From contig OV884011.1 in assembly GCA_930367205.1 (NCBI GenBank), positions 123,067,866-123,131,865 of the forward strand: DNA of 64,000 nucleotides. Direction: 5' to 3'. The first letter of the stretch is position 1. The number at the start of each line of letters is the position of its first letter. The notes under the pieces were generated by a model. It did not search any database. It was not told where the DNA came from and worked only from the letters and a program-made list of their open reading frames with translations. A program made the translations under genes and the position numbers. This document shows positions 48,330 through 56,739 of the stretch, piece by piece. The DNA is from Acanthosoma haemorrhoidale. Lineage: Eukaryota > Arthropoda > Insecta > Hemiptera > Acanthosomatidae.

Positions 48330-48635
48330 AACAACTTTATTATGTTAAAATTACAATCTGCCTTATTGGGCATATAAATATTTCCATTCATGCCATATTT
48401 ACAATCCATTCGCTCGCTAATTCATACAGTATTTACAAACAGCCCAGAGACTTCCAAAATCCACATGGTTGTCACCTCCCTTGCATGCGAAAGAGGAAGC
48501 GGAGTCTTGGGAAGTCCCCCACGCTCCTCCGTCAGCCACGCCACCAGATACTAGCCAGTGGAGGCTGACGAAGAGCGCGAGAGCCACATACGCTAAGGAC
48601 ATAATTGGAGAAACTGGACTCCCACTATTAGGAAT
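48330..48635 (-). mobile_element. 3' untranslated region of a family-1 fragment
   Basis: This matches the 3' end of the element at 56418-60529, in the same orientation: CAGCCCAGAGACTTCC, GCGGAGTCTTGGGAAGTCCC, GCCAGTGGAGGCTGAC.AAGAGCG. The 3' end carries AATAAAGTTG without a clear poly(A) tail, and no target duplication was found. Confidence 0.88.
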
Positions 48636-49408
48636 TTATAGCAGGTCATGAGGCCACTGCCGTTTTAGTCTCCGAGGAGGGTTATAAGGATGAGTGGTGC
48701 AGTGCAATGACTGTGCTAGGGAATTAGGGTGATTGGGTAGGTTACTATGGAATTTCATGCATTTGGAAGCAATGAGTTCAAGAATGTAAGGTATATTAAG
48801 ATCGTTATGAAGGGATTCGTTGCTGACAGGGGTATTTACTATTGTTCTCAGGACTTTTGAATCATTTGATTGAAAGGATTGGATACGCTTGTTGTTCGAC
48901 TTTTTTGCTGTCCCCCATAGCTCTATTCCGTATGTCCAGATTGGCTTAAGTATAATTTTGTGAATCAGTAATTTATTTTTTATTGAGAGGTGGGATGTCC
49001 TCTGAGGTAGTCTGTACAGTTGTCCATAGCGTCTGTTTAGTTCTTGTCTTTTTAGCCTCGTGTGTAGGTTCCAGGTCAGGCGTTTGTCAAGATGGAAGCC
49101 TAAGTATCGTAATAACTCGGATACAGGGATAGGAATGAAATTAAATAAAACTAGTGGACAAGACCTGCGGCAGATGGTGAAAGTAATGTGGGAACATTTT
49201 GCTTTATTAACTATAACCTGCCATTGGTTGCACCAATGCTCGATCTCGTCAAGGTGTTTTTGAAGGTTATGGGATGCTATATCGGGGTCTGATTGGGATG
49301 ACAAGACTTCAGTGTCATCTGCAAATGTGCCCAAGAAGGTATTGGGGGTAGAGGAGCCATCGGTAGTGTAAAGGTTATAGAGGATGGGACCCAGGACGCT
49401 GCCCTGAT
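48636..49408 (-). pseudogene. Family-1 ORF2 C-terminal half, 5'-truncated but open
   Basis: The minus-strand frame runs from within RT motif B (QGSVLGPILYNLYTTDG) through LGTFADDTEVLSS (motif C), YLGFHLDKRLTW and LLIHKIILKPIWTYGIELWG to the natural C terminus ending LKRQWPHDLL. It has no stop or frameshift over about 257 codons. It is close to ORF2 at 56740-59430, with a small insertion (QSFQSNDSKVLR against QSFQSKVLR) and loss of a tyrosine pair. The frame continues upstream into unrelated sequence (to 49520), which is not part of the element. The first RT motifs and endonuclease are missing, so it is a dead fragment, but its intact frame points to a fairly recent insertion. Confidence 0.92.
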
Positions 49409-52109
49409 GATTGTAAAAGAACAATAGTCCGGAAGTCAGTAAACATAAAAAACATATTTTGTCGATCTTACCGTAACAATATTTAGTTACACAACAAGCA
49501 TTGTACTTATTTTTTTTCATTACATAACAATGTTCGTCGAATTAATATAGAATTTTCTATAATTTAATGAATCGTATTATCACTTATTATGAGTATATCA
49601 AACATATTTATATATGCACTTGTGTATTTTATAAATGAACTGATAATATAAATCTGAGCGTTCTCTTAATTTAAGTATGCAAGGGTCCAATGATAGAAAT
49701 ATTTGGTGTGAAACGTTTATATTATAGAAAATAAAACTATTGTCTTTTTGATAATTGTAAGAACATTCCTGAAAATATAACTCACTACCTAAACAGGAGG
49801 GAAAACAAATATGGATATAATACTTACTGTTTTAGTATGCCCTACTATAGTCCAAAACTGATCTAATGCAAAGATGAGAAAGCTATAAAAATTAGTTATT
49901 TGTGAATTAAATAAACTGCGAAACCCGCAGTGTGAAGTATGTTCAGCACTACATTGTCTTAACAAAACGAACCATTTATAAAAAGAATCATAGTTTGTGA
50001 CGAAAATTAGATGGAATATTTAGAACAGTAGACGTTCTGGTGCGTGGTTGGGCAAAGTAGTAGCACCCAAACATTTTCTAAAGCCTGAAAGGTTGTTTTG
50101 CTGAATGGAGTTCATATGGATTCAATTAAAATGATTCACAGCAGCCTTTTGAATCATCTTGAATCCTCCAAAAGATATTGCATCCAAATCGGTGTAATGT
50201 GTCGGGAATTGATCGTTCTCAAACTACTTAAGTGAGTCGTAATAATCGATAACGCTTTTCCCAATATCCTACACCCCACTTTGCAAAAGTTACAGAAGCT
50301 TGTACGTGAGGCTCCGCCTCTTCAACTGACACCCTTGACTTCTTGCCTACCTACTGTCACTTTTTACAAGAAAAAAACATTTATGGCCAAAATGTTTGGG
50401 AAATTCCCTTTAGTAAGAAGTAACATAACCTAATTATTATTATTATTGAATTGTGTCTATATTTATATTTCTATATTTGAGATTCAGAGGTCAAGCTAAA
50501 AATATCAAAAGGTAAAAACTTGTTAAACGTTGTCAAGAGAGATTTATTTGTAATGGGAACTATTTCCATTGATTAATTCTGGATTAATACAGAAGTTTTT
50601 CTTTTTTTAGTTCGAAGGACGTAACATGTAATTATTTCCTAAAGCCTAATAATAGCCAATAGAAAAAAACCAGCACCAGCAATACCAGTTAATGTAATAA
50701 CCTCAGAGCTTTTTAATATCTACGGAAGTTCAAGCCATGTCCTAAGCTTCTTCCAGCGTTGATCACGTAACTCATTTGATGTTCAAAACATTTTTATTGG
50801 TATAAATCCAACTATTGTTAATAATTAAAGCCATAGACAACGAAACAGTACAATGACGGGATCGCGACTCTTCCTCGACATCCTTTCCTATCAGTATATT
50901 TTTTCTTTGTCTAGTGATTATTAATATTTTTACTAAAAGCTTAGGTGTGATACAAATTGAGAAAAATACTGATGAAGCTACATTAAATGTAAGATGATGC
51001 GACAGGTAGTGAGATAGCGTTCAGTAACAACTAATCCAAGAGACATGCTCACAGGTCCACCCGCAGTTTCATTAAGGAAAAGCTGCTTTAAGTTGCACTC
51101 AGGGGTTCTCACTAAGCCACGAAGTTTCCATCCATTGGGCTTAACAGTTTCAAGTCGGCAGAAACTTAGTTTCGTCTACTTCTCTTTTTTTCACTTTCAC
51201 GTGGAACATCCTTCTTATCGTCATGGCGAGGTTCTTAACCCTCTTCGGAAAGTTCTTTGTCGATTTATCACTTAGTGGTTAAGCCACCAATTTAATTTGG
51301 TTTGTCATACATTACTTTGAAATGTATTGTGGACAAATATAAATTAAACCCCATACCTCAATCAATTTATTATTGCAATCACTACAAATTTGGCCTAATT
51401 ACTGCTTGGCACCTAATAAAAAACGAGACATCGATTTAATTTTAATCCTTGCCTACTATATTATTATATATTGTCATTTCACTCAAAATTTTACAGAATT
51501 TGTCAACTAGTTTTTCCATTCTTTGTTAAAAACTATTAGAAATAGCTTACTAATTCTATTATAGAGAAGTGAACGTAAAAAACAAGCCGGCCGCATTAAA
51601 GGAGAATTTAAAGTTTTACTTTGAAGAGCCACCTTCAAAATGTCTTTCACAACGCCGAGTAAAAAAACTAGCAAATGCACCATTTTATTTGTTCAAAAAT
51701 ATTGTTTAGGTATTATTATTAGGTCCAATCGTTTTGTTAAAATCATGTGGCTTGATATTTCTTGATGGAGGGTGATTCTACTTTCCCGTACACCAATGAA
51801 AATAAACGTGGCTAGCCTTGTCTATGGTATCCCACCTTACCTGCACTTAATTGAATTACATAAAGTACATAACTCACTTAAAACAGAAAAACTTAATAAA
51901 AAAGGATTGCATATATTTCTTTAGTTTCACTTTGCCAATAGGATTGTTCTAAAGGAGTCCATTTTTCCAGCTAAGCTCAGTTATTCAATTTAGACAGCCT
52001 ACAGAACTTATAGTACAACTTGACCTCCATTAGGAATCAAATATACGGAATCAATAGATGAGAATTTATTTATCATGTTTGTGTGAGATAATAATTGCTT
52101 TTCACTCAC
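49409..52109. other. No recognisable gene
   Basis: AT-rich sequence with no domain or repeat I can support. An ATT trinucleotide run lies at about 50431-50448. It would be intron downstream of the candidate exon at 52110-52344. Confidence 0.5.
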
Positions 52110-52344
52110 CTCCATGTACCGGTAGGAGCCGTTGGGGAGGTGGTCGCAGGAGCAGTGGAAGTCTTCCGCGGCGATTATGTCGTCCTCAGATTCGGAAGGT
52201 CCTCTCTTCCTAGCTGGTCCCGAGGGCAGGCCAGGGATGTCCCCGTAGCTAGCCAGCGGCAAGGAAGGGTACAGCTCGTTGCCAATCACCTTGTAGGCCG
52301 GGGCCCACTCAGGCTCACAGCAGCACGGTTCTGTCCGGTAGTAC
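52110..52344 (-). CDS. Candidate host internal exon, cysteine-rich segment of unknown protein
   Basis: This 235-base segment has more than 55% GC against a strongly AT-rich background, one of the clearest compositional breaks in the window. On the minus strand it has an acceptor (CACCCTGTTGCAG, AG at 52346-52345) and a perfect donor (GGAG then GTGAGT at 52109-52104). It is open across its length: one base completing a codon, then 78 codons, ending in phase 0. The peptide contains YYRTEPCCCEPEWAPAY, a proline/glycine stretch, a basic-acidic segment (ARKRGPSESEDDIIAAED) and FHCSCDHLPNGSYRYME. No transposon motif is visible. The cysteines suggest a secreted or receptor protein, which is inference only. 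The exon at 20026-20134 starts in phase 0 and could follow it directly. Confidence 0.65.
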
Positions 52345-54234
52345 CTGCAACAGGGTGCACTCTGATCAAGGAAGTTGACAGGCAATGCTCTCCCAAGCTA
52401 AAGTGTCAAATTCGCACGCCTCTATTGGCAAAAGCAGTACCTAACCCCCCTCCAAAAATCCGTGGCCCTCTATGACAATAAGTAGTAAGCTACAAATGAA
52501 TTGGTCATTTTGAAAAGTGCTTAACTCGCATTTTCAGCCATTTTGGTTTTTAGGCGTAGATATATCGTGTAAATGCGAAAGAGGCTCATATCAGGACTTC
52601 ATATTGCTTGTAAAGACAGGTCCCCACTGGGGTGATTTCGAGGAAAAGAAGGACATATACAAAGTACTAAATACATTTTCGAAACATTATAAATTTAACC
52701 CAGAGAAGCCACATGATGTGACAAATTGAAGTTTCATTTTCGTTAATTGAGCAATTGGTATTGAATCCATTTATTCCCATTGTGTAGAAGAACACATTTC
52801 AAACTTCGCTAAATAAATAAATAGGAACCAATCATTTGGGAAATAGTAAGGAAGGCTCAATTTTTCCAGGCGTCCACTAGTTGAAAAGTTAAGTAATTGA
52901 TGACATCCCCTCATAATTACCGTAACCTTCATTAGTATCGTTAGAGTGATAATAGGGACACCACTAATCCAGTGGATACAGAGATCTGGTAGCTGGTGAA
53001 ACGTGAATATCGGCACTTCCTTCGAGCGAGTGACCCGGCACCTGAATAAATCCACTTGTTATGGTTGTAATAGGCAGAAATAGCAGTCATCGAAGTGGGT
53101 TGGGTTCATGTATTTGGGGTAGTGAACTGCACAAAACGGAGCCAGGACTACACAACTCGTGTAGAAATGCGTGTTAAAAAAAAGAAGCGTTTTTGAAAGA
53201 ATTTGTCGAATAATCTCAAGGACTATTGTGTGGACAACGACATCATTACGCCAGGGCAGACAGGATTCAAAGCCTGCCTCAACGCATAGCATCCTCACGT
53301 GAAACTACAGTCAGAAGTTAGCCAGAACCTCAACAAGAACGTACCACAGCTTAGATCTCACAAACAGGTTTTTGATTCAATGTCCTACGGGACACCGTGC
53401 ACATATAGGACAGCTCCGACCGCAGCAACCACCATGAGGATGTTGTCCTGACAGCCAACTCACCGTCTAATATCTCAGTTAGCAAGTAATTGCTCACTAA
53501 GCAGTAATTACTTCCATGGTGCATCAAGACAAACTATATACTTACAATAAAACATCTATTTTAAAACTGTCCAGTCTACTGCAGAAAACTCACTGATGCC
53601 AGATTGAGTTTATGTATATTTTGAATCACTCAAAAATTACGTAAATACCATTGAAATAACATTATAACTCTTAACAGAAACCAACCTAACTCAGCATATA
53701 TAAAACAAAGATGCATAATGACATAGGATATAATCTTAATATGGCAAATGACTAATTGTTGCTAAAACCGAAACGGCTTTAAATGTTGTTATTGAATATC
53801 ACGAGACCGTTATATATATATATATATATATGTAAGACAGTTATTAAAGGTGGGGTAAATAAACTGAAAACAGTTTCTCTGCAAACAAAGACAATTACAG
53901 TTTATAAGTATCATTCCTCTATTTACAACTGTATATACTTAATATAACCTTCTCTATATCATCTCACTTTTTGGAATATTGCTGATGGCTTCATCTAGTG
54001 AAAGCCAGTAGAAGCAGCGTGGCAAATTCAAATTAAAGTGAAAATTTTAAAAAAATTTGAAATTTTCAGTCTGGTAATATTGAAAGTAGTTTTGTTATGT
54101 GAAAGAATCCAGTTTCTTGCTTTCCTCTTCTGGACTTTATTTTATATATTGAATTTGATGTCTTCTCTGTTATTTCAAAGGGACCAATTTTTAATACATC
54201 TATTTTTTTTCCGATTTAATTTGTTGCCATACTC
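52345..54234. other. No supported gene
   Basis: Upstream of the candidate exon on the minus strand. A small open segment from about 53447 to a TAG at 53386-53388 follows a possible acceptor (GGCTGTCAG) and encodes a hydrophobic run, but its phase does not fit the exon at 52344 and the splice sites are weak. A TA tract lies at 53811-53831. Confidence 0.4.
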
Positions 54235-54454
54235 TATATCTGTACCTCGGAGGGATACAACACTTAAGGTATTAACGGGTGATCTTCAAAAATGTTTGCC
54301 GTCACCCCTTATAACAAATTGCATAAGCTTTTACAAGAGAAAACTTTGGACGTTGAATTACACCCTTTTTGATTCTTCTGATTCGTCAGTCCATTGTATT
54401 ATGTGGGACGAATCCAAAGGAGCTCGTGTTGTATCCCTCCGAGGTACAGATATA
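54235..54454. repeat. 29-base perfect inverted repeat with 162-base loop
   Basis: Arms at 54235-54263 and 54426-54454 are exact reverse complements, centred on TGTACCTCGGAGGGATACAA and TTGTATCCCTCCGAGGTACA. It lies next to an LTR-element integrase fragment. RNA from either strand could form a long hairpin. A 212-codon forward frame at 54038-54676 crosses it, but its composition is T-driven and it runs antisense to the integrase, so I do not call it a gene. Confidence 0.9.
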
Positions 54455-54491
54455 TACTGTATCTCCTGTGTTTACCAAATATTTTCATGTT

Positions 54492-55000
54492 TTATTCATG
54501 AGACTTTTTTGTTTTTTTTAAGGCTAATTTATTGTCATTCATCCAGTTTTCTTTATTGTTTCCTTTTTTTGATTCTTCAGGTAAAATGCTTGTATCTGTG
54601 CCATCTAATAAATACTTGGATGGAAAACCAGTTACTGTATGTTTTGTTTCATTATATTTATCCACACATTCTTTAGCGACTGTTGTCCAGGCCCATTTCT
54701 TCCCTTTTTCATTCATTTTACATCTGATTTTATTGACTGGAGTTTGATTTAGTCTGTCATTTGAACCATTGGAAAAGGGTGCATTAACTGCTGTAAATAT
54801 CAATCGAACATCATTTTCCCTTCTGAACTCTTTGAATTCTCTTGAGTTGATTCCTGGGTATTGGTCTGTAAGTATTATTCCTATTTTGTCTGTTTCCAGT
54901 ACATTATTTAATAATTTGACGAAGTCAAGGGCACTCTGAGTATTGATGTTGAAATAACTGTATATCTTGTGAAGTGTAGTTACATCATACTTGAAGTTTT
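54492..55000 (-). pseudogene. LTR-retrotransposon integrase core fragment
   Basis: The minus strand encodes the second half of a DDE integrase core. Near 54900 is GIILTDQYPGINSREF (TDQG-like, second catalytic aspartate), then IFTAVNAPFSNGSNDRLNQT, where the usual NERLNQ reads NDRLNQ, so the catalytic glutamate appears replaced by aspartate. CVDKYNETKHTVTGFPSKYL and LLDGTDTSIL follow, typical of the post-core region of Ty3/gypsy-like elements. It differs clearly from the gypsy-class integrases at 2.5 and 4.1 kb. The frame shifts between the TDQ and NAPF blocks. RT and the first aspartate are absent and no LTRs are paired with it. Confidence 0.82.
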
Positions 55001-55449
55001 ACACAGATAGACTTTTTACAAGAATTTATTTCAAAAGTCCTTTTTTTTTTTTTCCCTTAGCTTTCAAACTTATAAAAAATAGGATGTGAATTTTGTCAAG
55101 AATAGTAGTCATCAGTATCAATAGTAGAATTTTGGGAAGGTATATATAGCGGGATATGGATCAGTGCCACCTGGGAAATATCAGTGGATGTTGCTTCATC
55201 CGGTGGGGTGTCATCTGTGCCATCGGTCGGCAGAAGCCGACTTGTTATTTAGAAAACAAATACTAATTGCTAAATGAGGATTTCCTCATCTGGGTAGGTG
55301 ATCTCCAGGACGCCTGCAGTGAGCAATCTGACGTTGGTATTTCATAATTGTGGTCAATAAGGAGGTGGAGGTGTCTTTTTGTTGATCGTTGTCCTCCAAA
55401 AGCTCCAATAGTGTCAATTGACATTATTTCAGAAAGTACACATGTGTAC
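55001..55449. other. No recognisable gene
   Basis: Spacer of mixed composition between transposon pieces. A minus-strand frame at 55263-55451 has no motif. Confidence 0.45.
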
Positions 55450-55525
55450 ACTTGACACAGACACCAGATCCCAACAGAAATCCAGATCTTGACTTTTTCT
55501 TCTACAATAGTTTAGGAACACCTCT
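55450..55525 (+). pseudogene. Short jockey-like endonuclease fragment
   Basis: A forward frame reads DPNRNPDLDFFFYNSLGT near 55468-55524, matching DLNRNPDLLDFFFYNNLGT of the family-1 endonuclease (ORF2 residues 182-200). The match ends abruptly on both sides. It lies in the opposite orientation to the full element 1 kb away, so it is an independent fragment. Confidence 0.75.
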
Positions 55526-55739
55526 TGCTAAATTTCTAAAATAATTTCATAGTAGCTGATTGTAAACGTTGCAAGCTAGTAAAACTTTCGGATAATAGTG
55601 ACCGAAAAACACTTTTAGTTTCTATTTTGTTGATTACGTTTTTAGCTTCCAACAATTTTTTTTTTCAATAGCGGTTATTGCCCTAAATAATAGCTTTCAT
55701 ACCGTGCCTTTTTGTATGATTTGTAACATTGTTTTAAAT

Positions 55740-56310
55740 CTTTCTAATTCTTACAATTACAGAGACAACCAAACAGCTGATCAGTACGTATGTTTCTTGT
55801 TTTTCGGTTTGTGTTCTGCTTCGCAACGACCATAGATTTAGCCACTTGACATTGATTGATCGGCTTTATCATGTTGTGATAGATAACATCTATCAAACTC
55901 TTAACTGTCTCAATGGAGATTAAATAGCTTTTCAAGAAGAGTTTCTTGAAACATCAGTGCCCCACCTGGACCTCATTTGGTTTCCGCCAAATTTTACATT
56001 TAGTACCGCCAAGCAGAGTTTCATTTCTTTCTTTATTAGAATTTTACAGTTGTACACATATTCGGAAAATGGTCTGAGAGTGTAATATCTTCATTAACTC
56101 AAATCTCCTGTACAATTTCTTAACTATTTGTATCGCACCAAACCATATCAACTGTAGTTTTTACAGTCGTCTCACAATAGCTAAATGCACTTTCTTTTTC
56201 TCTTTTGGGAAAAAGGAGGTTGTTTTCAAAACAATAAATGAATAGATTTCCTTCCACTTCGAGTACTGTATTCTCAAAATCAACTGAAAGAAATATTGCA
56301 ATATCTAAAT
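55740..56310 (-). pseudogene. Remnant of a different non-LTR retrotransposon endonuclease
   Basis: On the minus strand a frame without ATG runs from about 56305 to 56128. It includes DIAIFLSVDFENTVLEVEGN, CFENNLLFP and TTVDMVWCDTNS, and after a stop VNEDITLSDHFPNMC near 56065-56110. The VDLVWC block followed by SDHFP is characteristic of the C-terminal part of APE-type endonucleases in non-LTR elements. It is not family 1, whose block reads LSSDHSPLLL. Downstream minus-strand frames to about 55744 may be the continuing linker. It is decayed by stops. Confidence 0.65.
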
Positions 56311-56406
56311 CAAATCATGTAGACCAAACATACAATAATACTGGCTGTAAGTGTGTTTTGATTGCTTAAACTCTGATGTGTGTTGCCTAAACGTTCAAAC
56401 CTTGTT

Positions 56407-56417
56407 TGGGTAGATTA
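56407..56417. repeat. Target site duplication, left copy
   Basis: TGGGTAGATTA flanks the 3' side of the family-1 element and is repeated exactly at 60530-60540. Confidence 0.93.
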
Positions 56418-56739
56418 TATATATATATAATCCTTTATTGTGCTAAAATTACAATCTGCCTTTTATAAGGCAATAAGTAATTAAGATAAATGCTCTCATT
56501 CATACCATATTTACAGTTCATCATTCACTCGCTCATTCATACAATATTTACAGACAGCCCAGAGACCCCCCAAATCCACCGCGAAGAGAAAGCGGAGTCT
56601 TGGGAAGTCCCCCACGCTCCTCCGTCAGCCGCGTCACCGGATACTAGCCAGTGGAGGCTGACCAAGAGCGCGAGAGCCACAGACGCTCAGGACATGATTG
56701 GAGAAACTGGCCATTGCCAGGACTCCCACTGTCACGCGT
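56418..56739 (-). other. 3' untranslated region of the family-1 element
   Basis: This is the segment shared by the fragments at 9513-9709, 17017-17299 and 48330-48635. Those elements recur mostly as 3' ends, as expected if reverse transcription starts at the RNA 3' end and often stops early. The final bases after AATAAAGG are a TA repeat; the 9.5-kb copy has poly(A) instead. Confidence 0.88.

Noticed and set aside
53386..53447. Short hydrophobic open segment after a possible acceptor as a transmembrane exon
   Set aside because: Weak splice sites, an early stop, and a phase that does not fit the downstream candidate exon.
54038..54676. 212-codon plus-strand frame, rich in Phe and Leu, as a membrane protein
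   Set aside because: It is antisense to an integrase remnant in T-rich DNA and crosses a hairpin; the hydrophobicity follows from the T content.
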